Source: Bacteroidota bacterium
GTDB lineage: Bacteria; Bacteroidota; Bacteroidia; Chitinophagales; Chitinophagaceae
Direction of reading: 5' to 3'
Assembly (NCBI GenBank): GCA_024640255.1
Contig: JAHEFI010000014.1
Location: 1 to 41,301 of the forward strand
Length of the DNA: 41,301 bases
The notes below the pieces were generated by a model, which saw nothing but the letters and a program-made list of their open reading frames with translations, ran no database searches and was not told the origin of the DNA. Within the stretch, counting starts at the first letter, position 1. The number at the start of each line of letters is the position of its first letter. Shown in pieces: positions 25,015-35,200 of the stretch. The position numbers were made by a program, and so were the translations under genes.

Positions 25015-27635
25015 TTTAACTTCTGCTTAATCGCTTGTAGTTTCATTAATGCCTCAACTGGTGTGAGGTTATTGATATCTATGCTATCTAATTCTTTACG
25101 AATAGATTCAAATGTTTCTGTATGTGCATCAAAAATGGATAACTGAAATTTTGATTCAGGACTTGATGCAGTAGGTGTAGCTATTTTTTGAGAGCCCTGA
25201 TTTTTCAATTCCATTTCATGTAAGATCGCATTGGCTCTTGTTACTAAATTATTAGGCATGCCGGCCATCTTCGCTACATGTATACCAAAGCTATGTGTAC
25301 TGCCGCCCTTGGTTAATTTTCTTAAGAAAATAATTTTATTGCCCACTTCTTTATGACTTACATGGTAATTGTGTACATGATTCAATTGTGCTTCCAAATC
25401 ATTTAATTCATGATAGTGTGTTGCAAACAGTGTCTTAGGTTTTTCTTTGGATTGATTTAAGAACTCTACAATACTCCATGCAATACTAATACCATCATAG
25501 GTAGAAGTACCTCTTCCGATCTCATCTAGTAGAATTAAACTTCTACTACTAATATTATTTAAGATACTAGCCGTCTCTATCATTTCAACCATGAATGTAG
25601 ATTCACCTGCACTTAAATTATCATTGGCACCTACTCTGGTAAAAATCTTATCGGTTAATGGAATATCAGCTGCCCTAGCGGGAACATAAGATCCCATATG
25701 GGCCATTAGAGTTATTAAAGCAGTTTGTCTAAGCACTGCACTCTTACCACTCATATTGGGCCCTGTTAAAATAATAATCTGTTGTTGATTAGGATCTAAG
25801 ATTAAATCATTCGACACATAAGGTTGATCAATAGGTAAGCTTTGTTCAATCACTGGGTGTCTTCCATCTTTAATATCTAATATTAAATCTTCTTTAATAA
25901 TAGGCTTGCAATACTTGTAATCAATCGCATTCTGTGCAAAACAAATCAAGCAATCAATGATGGCCAATAACTGTCCATTTTGTTGAATGGCATTCAATGA
26001 TTGTAAAACCTCGTCTAGTAATTGTTGGTATAGTTGTTGTTCTAATACCAATATTTTATCTTCTGCACCCAATATTTTTTCTTCGTACACTTTTAATTCT
26101 GGAGTGATATATCTTTCTGCAGTGGTTAAAGTTTGTTTACGAATCCAATCTGCTGGCACTTTGTCTTTATGAGCATGGGTTACTTCTAAATAATAGCCAT
26201 ACACATTATTGTAGCCAATTTTTAAAGAACTGATGCCTGTTTGAAGTGCTTCTTTGTTTTGTAATTGGGCTAAATATTCTTTACCACCGCTGGAAATATT
26301 TCTTAGTTCATCTAATTCGGAATGTATACCATCTCTAATAAATCCTCCTTTCGCCGTGGTTGCAGGTGGCTGATCTAAAAGGGTAGTACTAATTTTTTCT
26401 TTAGCTATTTCGCAATTAGCTAATTGGCTGCTTAATTGTTGTAAATACGCATTTGTACATCCAGCAAATAGGGCTTTCACAGAAGCAACTGTTTCTAATG
26501 ATTTTCCTAATTGTTGTAATTCTCTGGGTTGTATTTTTCTACTAGCCAATTTACTTGCTAATCTTTCCAAGTCTCCACAAGATTCAATCAATGCGCTGCT
26601 TTGAGTTCTTTCTTCAGTAGATTGAATTAGATAATCAACTGCATTTAATCTCGCATTAATCTGTGCAATGGATTGTAATGGGAAGATCAACCATCTTTTT
26701 AACAACCTTGCACCCATAGGACTCTTGGTTTGATCCAAGATATCTAATAAGCCTTTTTTATCTGCACCATTGCCTATCAATTCTAAATTACGAATGGTGA
26801 ATTTGTCCATCCATAAAATATCTTCTCTCTGAATGGGGCTAATGGAATGAATATGTTGTAAATGCGGATGCTCTGTTTCTTTTAGATAATGTAAAATTGC
26901 ACCAGCAGCAATCACAGATTTGTTTTGTCCTTCCATGCCAAAACCTTTCAAGGTTTGGGTTTGAAATTGTTTTAACAATAAATCATTGGCATAGGGTGCA
27001 TCAAAAATCCAACTATCTAATCCATAAGAATAAAATCCTTGACCAAAATGTTCTTTAAAAACAGCTTGGTCTTTTTTAGAGAATAAGATTTCTGCAGGTT
27101 GTAAACTTTGTAATAACTTATCTAAGTATTCAAAATTACCTTCCGCCGTTAAAAATTCTCCCGTAGTAATATCTAAAAAGGCCAATGCGCCTATTTCATT
27201 TTCAAAATAAATGCCAGCTAAAAAATTATTCTCTTTATGCGCGAGTAATTTATCATTAGTGGCAATACCTGGTGTTAACATATCGGTGACACCTCTTTTC
27301 ACAATACCTTTCACCGATTTAGGATCTTCCAATTGATCACAAATAGCCACTCTATGTCCGGCTTTTACTAGTTTATGTAAATACGTATCTAGTGAGTGAT
27401 GTGGAAAGCCTGCTAGTTCACTGCTGGATGCTGCACCATTATTTCGTTTAGTTAAAGTAATGCCCAATACCTTGGAAGCAATCACTGCATCTTCACCAAA
27501 AGTCTCATAAAAATCACCAACTCTAAATAATAAGATGGCATCAGGGTATTTTTGCTTAATAGCCCTATGTTGCTGCATTAGAGGGGTATCGGAACTGGAT
27601 TTTGCCATGGGTGACAAACCTACATAATTTTTCAT
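25011..27635 (-). CDS. mutS: DNA mismatch repair ATPase MutS
   Basis: This roughly 874-residue protein recognises mismatches. The N-terminal domain has GDFYETFGEDA with the mismatch-inserting Phe and Glu (about residues 40-50). The ATPase has Walker A TGPNMSGKSAVLRQ (about 622-635) and Walker B LILLDEIGRGTSTYDG (about 698). THYHEL and the ASILNNI-type signature regions are also present. Two starts are plausible: ATG 27635 (used here) or ATG 27608, giving MAKSSSDTPLMQQ, which looks closest to family N-termini. The frame extends further upstream but runs through the divergent methyltransferase gene. Its stop overlaps that of dapA. Confidence 0.96.
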   Translation of the reverse strand: MKNYVGLSPMAKSSSDTPLMQQHRAIKQKYPDAILLFRVGDFYETFGEDAVIASKVLGITLTKRNNGAASSSELAGFPHHSLDTYLHKLVKAGHRVAICDQLEDPKSVKGIVKRGVTDMLTPGIATNDKLLAHKENNFLAGIYFENEIGALAFLDITTGEFLTAEGNFEYLDKLLQSLQPAEILFSKKDQAVFKEHFGQGFYSYGLDSWIFDAPYANDLLLKQFQTQTLKGFGMEGQNKSVIAAGAILHYLKETEHPHLQHIHSISPIQREDILWMDKFTIRNLELIGNGADKKGLLDILDQTKSPMGARLLKRWLIFPLQSIAQINARLNAVDYLIQSTEERTQSSALIESCGDLERLASKLASRKIQPRELQQLGKSLETVASVKALFAGCTNAYLQQLSSQLANCEIAKEKISTTLLDQPPATTAKGGFIRDGIHSELDELRNISSGGKEYLAQLQNKEALQTGISSLKIGYNNVYGYYLEVTHAHKDKVPADWIRKQTLTTAERYITPELKVYEEKILGAEDKILVLEQQLYQQLLDEVLQSLNAIQQNGQLLAIIDCLICFAQNAIDYKYCKPIIKEDLILDIKDGRHPVIEQSLPIDQPYVSNDLILDPNQQQIIILTGPNMSGKSAVLRQTALITLMAHMGSYVPARAADIPLTDKIFTRVGANDNLSAGESTFMVEMIETASILNNISSRSLILLDEIGRGTSTYDGISIAWSIVEFLNQSKEKPKTLFATHYHELNDLEAQLNHVHNYHVSHKEVGNKIIFLRKLTKGGSTHSFGIHVAKMAGMPNNLVTRANAILHEMELKNQGSQKIATPTASSPESKFQLSIFDAHTETFESIRKELDSIDINNLTPVEALMKLQAIKQKLN

Positions 27636-27643
27636 AAAAAGCG

Positions 27644-27651
27644 TACTTTTG
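27644..27651 (+). promoter_or_regulatory. -7 box TACTTTTG of the SpoU methyltransferase gene
   Basis: TACTTTTG matches TAnnTTTG exactly and ends 3 bases before ATG 27655. No well-spaced TTG is seen upstream. The whole promoter lies in the 19 bases between the divergent mutS start and this gene, or within the mutS 5' end. Confidence 0.55.
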
Positions 27652-27654
27652 CGT

Positions 27655-28173
27655 ATGCGTAAATTGAGCATGGATGAATTGGGTAGGATGTCTGTTGCCG
27701 ACTTTAAAGTAGCGCCCAAAAAGCCTATTGTAGTAGTGATGGACCAAATTAGAAGCATGCACAATGTGGGTAGTGTTTTTAGAACTGCAGATGCCTTTCT
27801 GATTAATGGTATTTGTCTTTGTGGATTTACCCCACTACCACCTCATAGAGATATTCATAAAACAGCTTTAGGAGCCACTGAATCGGTGGATTGGATGTAT
27901 TACGAACAAACTACGGATGCAGTAATAGCTTTAAAAAATCAGGGGTATAAAGTGTATGCTATTGAACAAACAGAAGGCAGTATTCCACTAAATCAATTTA
28001 AGAAAACGGAAGCACCCATTGCTTTTGTTTTTGGCAATGAAGTGGATGGGGTAGACCAATCCGTAATTGAACTTTGTGATGGCGTAATTGAAATTCCTCA
28101 ATGGGGAATGAAACATTCTTTAAACATTTCTGTAGCAGCAGCTGTTGTATTATGGGAATTGGTGAGATCATAA
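27655..28173 (+). CDS. SpoU/TrmH-family RNA 2'-O-methyltransferase
   Basis: This 172-residue SPOUT-fold enzyme should methylate a ribose in tRNA or rRNA with AdoMet. The three family motifs are clear: NVGSVFRTADAFL (motif 1, about 39-51), FVFGNEVDGVDQ (motif 2) and IPQWGMKHSLNISVAAAVVL (motif 3, the knot). ATG 27655 gives MRKLSMDELGRM, close to the MRKLKxxEL start I recall for Bacteroidota homologues; ATG 27670 is the alternative. With 27655 the mRNA would have almost no leader. The RNA target is not determinable. It is 9 bases ahead of the UbiA-type gene and probably co-transcribed with it. Confidence 0.9.
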   Translation: MRKLSMDELGRMSVADFKVAPKKPIVVVMDQIRSMHNVGSVFRTADAFLINGICLCGFTPLPPHRDIHKTALGATESVDWMYYEQTTDAVIALKNQGYKVYAIEQTEGSIPLNQFKKTEAPIAFVFGNEVDGVDQSVIELCDGVIEIPQWGMKHSLNISVAAAVVLWELVRS

Positions 28174-28182
28174 AAAAGTAAA

Positions 28183-29067
28183 ATGAATCCAATAAAAAAT
28201 TATTTAAGTTTAGTAAAGTTCTCGCATACCATTTTTGCAATGCCTTTTGCATTAATTGGTTTTGTTTTGGGATTAAGATATAATTGGATCAATCATCAAG
28301 CATTTGAACAAGTTTGGCTAAAATTCTTTTTAGTGATTATTTGTATGGTTACTGCAAGATCCACTGCGATGGCTTTTAATAGATACTTAGATAGACATTT
28401 TGATAAATTAAATCCAAGAACTGCCATCAGAGAAATTCCTGCTGGAATTATTAAAGCAGAAAAAGCATTGGTGTTTATTGTTATGAATATGGCCATCTTT
28501 ATTGTAGCGACTTATTTTATTAATACCATTTGTTTTTATTTATCACCTGTTGCTTTATTCGTTATTTTATTTTATAGTTATACCAAGCGTTTTACTTATT
28601 TATGTCATTTGGTACTAGGTATTGGCTTATCCTTAGCACCCATAGGGGCTTATTTAGCAGTAACAGGCAGCTTTGCTGTATTGCCTTTATTATTTTCTTT
28701 AGCAGTAATATTTTGGGTAAGTGGTTTTGATGTGATTTATGCTTTACAAGACATTGATTTTGATCAATCTCAATCTTTGTATTCTATTCCAAGTTATTGG
28801 GGTTTAGAAAAGGCATTAAATATTGCAAGAGTACTGCATGTATTTTCTGCACTCTTTGTAATTATTGCTTTTTATATTGGGGGATTTCACATTGTATATT
28901 TATTGGGATTGACAGTATTTATTGGTATGCTTTTGTATCAGCATAGTATTGTAAAGCCCAATGATTTGAGCAAAGTGAATATTGCCTTTATGACGGCTAA
29001 TGGAATTGCGAGCGTGGTATTTGGAGTTATTGTTATTGCATCTATCTTTATTCAAATTTATTTATAA
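28183..29067 (+). CDS. UbiA-type polyprenyltransferase
   Basis: This 294-residue membrane enzyme has about eight hydrophobic helices. The two Asp-rich prenyl-diphosphate sites are present: AFNRYLDRHFDKLNPRT (NRxxDxxxD, about residues 64-80) and ALQDIDFDQSQSLYSIP (DxxxD, about 181-197). These prenylate an aromatic ring during quinone synthesis. Annotation pipelines often call this group 4-hydroxybenzoate prenyltransferase, but Bacteroidota generally make menaquinone, so a role in menaquinone synthesis (MqnP-like, futalosine route) is more plausible; that is inference since no other quinone gene is in the window. ruvX follows after 3 bases. Confidence 0.88.
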   Translation: MNPIKNYLSLVKFSHTIFAMPFALIGFVLGLRYNWINHQAFEQVWLKFFLVIICMVTARSTAMAFNRYLDRHFDKLNPRTAIREIPAGIIKAEKALVFIVMNMAIFIVATYFINTICFYLSPVALFVILFYSYTKRFTYLCHLVLGIGLSLAPIGAYLAVTGSFAVLPLLFSLAVIFWVSGFDVIYALQDIDFDQSQSLYSIPSYWGLEKALNIARVLHVFSALFVIIAFYIGGFHIVYLLGLTVFIGMLLYQHSIVKPNDLSKVNIAFMTANGIASVVFGVIVIASIFIQIYL

Positions 29068-29070
29068 GAA

Positions 29071-29484
29071 GTGGCTAGAATACTTTGTATTGATTATGGT
29101 GGAAAAAGATCGGGTATAGCAGTAACCGATCCTTTGCAAATTATTGCTACTGGATTAACCACGGTGGATACCAAAGATTTATTTTCTTATTTGGAAGCTT
29201 ATTTTAAAGCAGAGCCCGTAGAGTTGATTTTAATAGGAGAGCCCATGAATTTAGATGATACTCCCACCCATGCAACCCCCTTGGTATTAAAAGCCATTGA
29301 ACAACTCAAAAAGAAATTCCCTGCCATCCCTATTCAAACCGTAGATGAGCGTTACAGCTCTAAAAATGCGGTAAGGGCCATGGTAGAAATGGGTATGAAG
29401 AAAAAAGACAGAAGAAATAAGAAAACCATTGATCAAATTGCAGCTACCATTCTTCTGCAGGAATATCTCCAGAACAAGGCATAA
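29071..29484 (+). CDS. ruvX: YqgF/RuvX-family putative pre-16S rRNA nuclease
   Basis: This 137-residue RNase H-fold protein begins with GTG 29071. CIDYGGKRSGIAVTDPLQ (about residues 5-22) holds the first catalytic Asp, LILIGEPMNLDD the second acidic site, and QTVDERYSSKNA the third. The C-terminal KKDRRNKKTIDQIAATILLQ has the last Asp. Family members process the 5' end of 16S rRNA; an older name is Holliday junction resolvase. Length is typical. It lies 3 bases after the prenyltransferase stop, so translation is probably coupled. Confidence 0.93.
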   Translation: MARILCIDYGGKRSGIAVTDPLQIIATGLTTVDTKDLFSYLEAYFKAEPVELILIGEPMNLDDTPTHATPLVLKAIEQLKKKFPAIPIQTVDERYSSKNAVRAMVEMGMKKKDRRNKKTIDQIAATILLQEYLQNKA

Positions 29485-29500
29485 ACTGCCTATTTATTTC

Positions 29501-29508
29501 TACCTTTG
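29501..29508 (+). promoter_or_regulatory. -7 box TACCTTTG of def
   Basis: TACCTTTG fits TAnnTTTG exactly and ends 20 bases before the def ATG at 29529. No TTG is well placed upstream. Confidence 0.5.
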
Positions 29509-29528
29509 TGGTCTAATAAGTGATTAGT

Positions 29529-30104
29529 ATGATTTTACCTATTGTTGCCTATGGAGCAACGGTATTAAGAAAGGTTTGTAAGCCTATTGAAGCCAATTAT
29601 GAAGGCTTGGCAAAGCTGATTGAAGATATGTGGGAAACCATGTATGAAAGCAATGGGGTGGGATTGGCTGCGCCACAGATTAATAGAGATATTCGTTTAT
29701 TTGTAATGGATAGTGCCCAAATATTTGCCAATAGCGAGCCTGAAGATGAAGCTTACTCAGACGCACCAGGCATAAAAAGAGCTTTCATCAATCCACAGAT
29801 TATAGAAACCGGAGGAAAGGAGTGGATATATAATGAAGGTTGTTTGAGTATCCCAAAAATCAGAGAAGATGTTTCCAGACCAGAGTCAGTGACCCTTTCT
29901 TATATGGATGAGCAGTTTAAAGAACAGACAGAAACTTTTCATGGTATCACTGCTAGAATTATCATGCACGAATATGATCATATTGAAGGCAAATTATTCA
30001 TTGATTATATCAAGCCTTTAAAAAAGAAAATGTTACAAGGTAAATTAAACGATATTTCTAAAGGGAAAATGAGAGTGGATTATAAAATGACTTTAGGAAA
30101 ATAA
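29529..30104 (+). CDS. def: Peptide deformylase
   Basis: This 191-residue metalloenzyme removes the N-formyl group from new proteins. All three motifs are present: GVGLAAPQI (about residues 43-51), EGCLSIP with the metal-binding Cys, and HEYDHIEGKL with two metal-binding His and the catalytic Glu. ATG 29529 (MILPIVAYGATVLR) is chosen over GTG 29520, because it matches the family start and clears the promoter box. An acidic insertion (SEPEDEAYSDAPG, about 72-84) is seen between motifs. The unknown secreted gene follows after 20 bases. Confidence 0.97.
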   Translation: MILPIVAYGATVLRKVCKPIEANYEGLAKLIEDMWETMYESNGVGLAAPQINRDIRLFVMDSAQIFANSEPEDEAYSDAPGIKRAFINPQIIETGGKEWIYNEGCLSIPKIREDVSRPESVTLSYMDEQFKEQTETFHGITARIIMHEYDHIEGKLFIDYIKPLKKKMLQGKLNDISKGKMRVDYKMTLGK

Positions 30105-30124
30105 TTTTTTCAAAAAAACACTAC

Positions 30125-31060
30125 ATGCGTAAAATATTCTTTGTACTTATTTATATCATAGCAAGCTTTGCTTCTAAAGCGCAGGATACTACTTTGAATA
30201 TTGATAATGGCTCATTTACTTTAACAGATGCTATTGTTAGAAATAATTTTGACTACAAAGCCATCTTGCAAAGAATTAAAGAAGATACTAGTTTTTATAA
30301 AGCATTTAAAACCTTAAGAACCATTGGTTATAGCTCTTATAACTATATTCAAATGAGGGATAAGAATGATCAAGTAATTGCTACTTTAAATAGTAAAACC
30401 AGACAAAATAAAGTAGGTGGTTGTAGAACCATGGATGTATTGGAAGAAAAGGTATCTGGTAATATGAAAGATGCTAATGGTGAGTATAATTATACAACAC
30501 CAGCTTTATACGCTAGCTTGTTTTTTACGAAGGGACAAATTTGTGGGGAAACCAATATTGTTAAAGGAAAGGTTAGAACAGTGAGCGGTTCTGGCTTAAG
30601 CAAGGCAAAAGATCAATTAAAAATGTTATTCTTTAATCCAGGTAAAAAAATTCCTGGTATTCCTTTTATTGGCAACAAATTGGATTTGTATGACGAAGCA
30701 GCACATGAATTATATGATTACAAATTAGATTATGTAGACTATCATGGTCAATTAGTATATATGTTTGAAGTGAAGCCTAAGGAAGACCTTGGGTTCTTCT
30801 CCAAGAACAATGTAGTGGTAGATCAAATGACTACTTGGTTTAATCCTAAAACCTTAGAAGTATTAGGGCGTAATTATGCATTAAGTTATAATGCAGGTGC
30901 TTATGATTTTAATGTTCAAATGGAAGTAGAATTGACTTATTTCAATGGACAATTGGTTCCTAAAATTTTAAGATACAAGGGTAATTGGGATGTGGTGTTT
31001 AAGAAAAGAGAGAAGGGTATCTTTACTGCTACCTTATTTGACTTTAAAGAAGCACAATAA
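30125..31060 (+). CDS. Secreted protein of unknown function
   Basis: This 311-residue protein has a signal peptide of about 19 residues ending FASKAQ. The mature part shows no catalytic motif I recognise. It opens with a helical region (IVRNNFDYKAILQRIKED, YKAFKTLRTIGYSSYNYIQM) and continues as alternating hydrophobic beta strands (LVYMFEVKPKEDLGFF, TTWFNPKTLEVLGRNYALSY), suggesting a lipocalin- or LolA-like beta sheet; this is speculative. One cysteine pair (GGCRTM and GQICGET) could form a disulfide. It lies 20 bases after def. The gap to the convergent ligase gene is 20 bases with no obvious terminator. Confidence 0.75.
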   Translation: MRKIFFVLIYIIASFASKAQDTTLNIDNGSFTLTDAIVRNNFDYKAILQRIKEDTSFYKAFKTLRTIGYSSYNYIQMRDKNDQVIATLNSKTRQNKVGGCRTMDVLEEKVSGNMKDANGEYNYTTPALYASLFFTKGQICGETNIVKGKVRTVSGSGLSKAKDQLKMLFFNPGKKIPGIPFIGNKLDLYDEAAHELYDYKLDYVDYHGQLVYMFEVKPKEDLGFFSKNNVVVDQMTTWFNPKTLEVLGRNYALSYNAGAYDFNVQMEVELTYFNGQLVPKILRYKGNWDVVFKKREKGIFTATLFDFKEAQ

Positions 31061-31080
31061 TTTTAGTTGAATGCGCTAGC

Positions 31081-32190
31081 TTATTCTGATAAGAAGCTTT
31101 GTTCAATATATTTCACTACTTCTACTAAACTTCCAGTTTCATTAAATACACGAAGTTGTCTATCTGCCCCAGTGCCACTCGCAAATATATTTTGTACTTT
31201 TTCTACATGATGTCTGCTACCTAAATCATCTACCACATCATCTATAAAGTCTAGCAATTCCATAATAAGGTCTTTGGTAGGTATCTCTTTTTCTTTTCCA
31301 AAATCGATTAGTTTACCATCAATACCATATCTACTAGCTCTCCATTTATTTTCATTGATTAAAGCTCTTTGGTAATTAATGAAATTGATATTCTGGCGTC
31401 TTAAGGTATATATCTTAGCACAAATGGCTTGGAAGATAGCGGTAATAGTGATTGTTTCCTGAATAGTCATCGGGATATCACAAATTCTGAATTCAATGGT
31501 ATTATAAATTGGGTGTACTCTTAAATCCCACCATATCTTTTTAGCATTATCAATACAATTGGTTTTGATTAATAATTGCACAAAACTTTCATAGGCTTCA
31601 ATGCTATCAAAATAATCTGGAATACCCGTTCTTGGGAATTTATCAAATACCTTAGATCTATAAGATTTATAACCTGTGTTTCTGGTTTCCCAAAAAGGGG
31701 AATTGGTGCTTAATGCATATACATGGGGTAGGAAATACCTAGCTGTGTTGGCAATATGAATAGCCATTCTTCGATCTTCTACACCAACATGCACATGGAG
31801 TCCAAAGATTAAATTACTTCTTGCTGCTTGCTGTAATTCATTTAATAATTCTTGGTACCTGGTTTGATCTGATACCAATTGTTTTTCCCATAAACTAAAA
31901 GGGTGGGTACCAGATGCACCAATACTATAACCTAGTTCGCCCGCAATTTTTGCAACACCTGTTCTTAATGATTTAATTTCTTGATATGCTTCATCTGTAT
32001 TTTGACAAATAGCAGTGCCTACTTCTACCACGGCCTGGTGCATTTCGGCCTTAATCTTTTCTTTAAACAACAATTGGCCCTCATTCACAATAGTTTGTTG
32101 ATGGCTCTTCAATTCTTTGGAAGTAGGATCTAGTACCATGTACTCTTCTTCCACACCAATGGTAAATTGTTGCAAGTAATCTTTGGACAT
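31081..32190 (-). CDS. YbdK-like carboxylate-amine ligase (GCS2 family)
   Basis: This 369-residue cytoplasmic protein belongs to the glutamate-cysteine ligase type 2 group. TIGVEEEYMVLDPTS (about residues 10-24) is the signature; IGASGTHPFSLWE, FGLHVHVGVEDRRMAIHIAN and RICDIPMTIQET are further motifs for ATP, metal and substrate. YbdK itself has weak gamma-glutamylcysteine synthetase activity in vitro; the real substrate here is unknown. The start ATG lies just 18 bases from a terminator serving the upstream TonB-receptor gene, so a promoter may be inside or beyond that hairpin. Confidence 0.9.
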   Translation of the reverse strand: MSKDYLQQFTIGVEEEYMVLDPTSKELKSHQQTIVNEGQLLFKEKIKAEMHQAVVEVGTAICQNTDEAYQEIKSLRTGVAKIAGELGYSIGASGTHPFSLWEKQLVSDQTRYQELLNELQQAARSNLIFGLHVHVGVEDRRMAIHIANTARYFLPHVYALSTNSPFWETRNTGYKSYRSKVFDKFPRTGIPDYFDSIEAYESFVQLLIKTNCIDNAKKIWWDLRVHPIYNTIEFRICDIPMTIQETITITAIFQAICAKIYTLRRQNINFINYQRALINENKWRASRYGIDGKLIDFGKEKEIPTKDLIMELLDFIDDVVDDLGSRHHVEKVQNIFASGTGADRQLRVFNETGSLVEVVKYIEQSFLSE

Positions 32191-32208
32191 ATGCTAATTT
32201 ACTACAAT

Positions 32209-32240
32209 AAAAAACCCCCACCAAATGGTGAGGGTTTTTT
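32209..32240 (-). terminator. Terminator after the Oar-like TonB receptor gene
   Basis: On the minus strand AAAAAACCCTCACC (32240-32227) pairs with GGTGGGGGTTTTTT (32222-32209), with one mismatch and a 4-nt loop; it ends in six T. It lies 17 bases after the receptor stop. Confidence 0.85.
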
Positions 32241-32257
32241 GATATTCAAATTGAATA

Positions 32258-35200
32258 CTAGAAGATATAACGAACTCCCAATTGAATTTGGTAACGAGAT
32301 GCTGAAGTTGTACTTGCATCATGCTTCCAAGCTTGTTGTAATGGAGTTTTTGTTGCTGTGTTGTAATAAGGGAAAGTGAACACTGGCATATTTCCTTTGA
32401 AAGTACCTGTGAATGTTAAAGGAGTTGTAGTTGTTGGTACATCGTACACACCCCAGTTCTTATTCAACATATTAGTGAAGTTGTAAACGTCCGCTGTAAA
32501 ACGTAAAGTTTGTTTTCTACCTTTTACATTGAAAGTTACGTCTTGAGTTACATTCAAATCTAATCTACCAGTCCAAGGTAAGATAGCAGCATTTCTTTGT
32601 GCATACTCACCTCTGTGCTTAGACAAATAAGGATGATTGTCAATGAACTGGCTTAATTGAGGCCATAATTCTTGTAATGTTCTAGAATCACCAGAAATTG
32701 TTGTTAAAGCAATTTCATTTGCATTTCTAGGAATGTACATTAAGTCGTTGCTGAAACCATCACCATTCACGTCACCATTGTAGATGTATGAAGTAACATA
32801 GTTAGGAGCAATCTCTGCAAATACACCCACTGAAGTAGCAAAATGCTTTAAGTATTCTTTCTTATAAATTGCTTGAGCAATAAATCTGTGAGGTAAATAG
32901 TTGTTAGAATAGCTTTGTGTAGGAATGTTTGAGTTTCCGAACACTGGCTTAGATCCCCACATGGTAGATGCTGTAGAACCGTTTACAGTTGCATCTTTAG
33001 CTTCTTGGTAGTTATACGCTGCACTTACATATAAGTTCTTGAAAGTTCTTTGAACTTGAACAAATAAAGTGTTTACATAACCAACGTTCGCGTTAGTCAT
33101 ATAAATAGCGTTACCAATAGAAGGGTTGTTGATTGCTGCTTTAGCAGAACCACCAATTGGGTAAACTGAAGTGTAAGGGAAACGAACACGACCATCAGCT
33201 AAAGTAATTAAACCAGTAGATGGCAATGCAATGTTTTGGAAAACAGTAGCATTGATGTTTCTGATATGAGTAGCTTCCACAGTTACTGTGAAACCTAATA
33301 CTTTCTTATCTGCAGCTAAAGTAGTTTTCCAAACTTGAGGGAACTTATAATTTGGATCAGCTACGTTAATGCTATAAGACTTAGATAAACCTGCTGTTAC
33401 AGTTGGTCTGTATGCGTTTACATCTGGAGAGAACATGTATCCAGTACCACCACTGATAGATCCGAATAATGCCATACCAGAGTTAGAAGCTTGGTTAGAA
33501 ATCCATACAAATGGTGGAGCACCTTGGAATAAACCAGTACCACCTCTAAATTGTAAAGATTGGTCAGAGAATACATCCCAGTTATAACCAATTCTTGGAG
33601 AAATTTGAACTGCTTGGTTAGGAGCTGCACCAGTGTTCGCATGAATGCCGTTATAGAACTGAGTTAAAGTATCTACAACTGGGTTATATAAGAAAGTATT
33701 GTAGAATTGAGTATAGTCTGCTCTTACACCATAAGTGAAAGTGAAATTATCTCTGATCTTCCATTTGTCTTGTAAGAATACACCTAACTCTAAATCTTTT
33801 GGTCCTACTAATGGGAACTCACCACCACCTAAAGTATATGATAAATCATATCTTAAAGCAGCTTTAGTACCAGCAGCAGAAGCATAGAAATCAGCTAAGC
33901 TAGCAAAACGATACACCCCTTGGTATGAAGGAGAGAAACCGTTAGCATATTTCTTGAATGAGTTTTGAGTACCGATAGTAATCTCGTGACCACCAACGTA
34001 TTTAGTAAATACATCATTCAATTGATAAATATCTGTATTCAATTTGTTACCGTAAGTATATTGCTCGTAACCAAAAGAAGTATAAGGGTTACCATTACCA
34101 TCTAAGATATCCACTAATGGGAAATCAGTCTTAGAAGATAAAGAAGAACGATAGTCTCTTAATTGAGTGTAACCAATTTGTAATTTATTGTTAGCGCTGT
34201 TAGAGAAACGAGTGTTTAACTCGGCAATTACTACTTTAGCGTTGTTATTAATTACATAACCTGCACCATAATAAGGCATTGCAGTGTTACCTGGTCTTCT
34301 ACCGATTGAAGTATTCGCAGCACCTGAGTTAGATGGTGGAATTTCGGCATAAGACTTTAAATAGTTATACTTAATAGTGAAAGTATTGTTAGCGTTAATG
34401 TTCCAGTCAATCTTAGCAGTTAAACGCTTTGAAGCTGAAGCATAAGTGTATCCTTGGTAAGGACCTGGATCAAAACTATACTTAGACTTTAAGAAAGAAG
34501 CTAATGCATCTAAATCAGCAGCTTTTGCTTGAGATACAGTAGTACCGTTTGGTACATTACTAGCATCAGCAGCAACCCAAGATGTACCTGGAACTGTATT
34601 GCTTTCTTGTTCTCCGTTAAGGAAGAAGAATAATTTATTTTTAACAATCGCACCACCTGCAGTGAAACCTTTTAAATCATATTCAAAAGGAGCTTTTGCA
34701 AAGTGAGTAGAACCGATATCATAACCTTGCCAATCTTTGTTTTTAAAGTATTGGTAAACTGATCCAAAAGTTTGGTTCTTACCTGATCTTGTTACAGAGT
34801 TGATACCAGCACCGTTAAATCCACCATACTTTACATCGAAAGGAGAAGTGTTTACTTGAATTTGCTCAATCGCATCTAAAGAGATCGCTTGCGCACCTGC
34901 TTGACCACCGATATCAGAAGCTAAACCAAATGAGTTATTAAAGTTAGCACCATCAATAGTGATATTGTTTAATTGAGAACTGATACCTTGGAAAGAAGTA
35001 CCGTTTGCAGATGGAACTAATTTAGTTACATCTTTCCAGCTTCTTGTTGTAGTAGGAGTACCTTCAATTAATCTTCTGTTGATTGTTTCTTGACCACCTG
35101 TTCTGTTCGCACTGAAAACTTTGTCAGAACCTGATCTTACTACTACTTCTTTCAAAGTATTAGAAGTTTCAACTAAAGTAAAGTTTTGTCTGTGAGCTTG

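Noticed and set aside
27656..27764. An N-terminal extension of mutS to 27764
   Set aside because: It is read through the opposite methyltransferase gene and the extra residues lack any MutS character.
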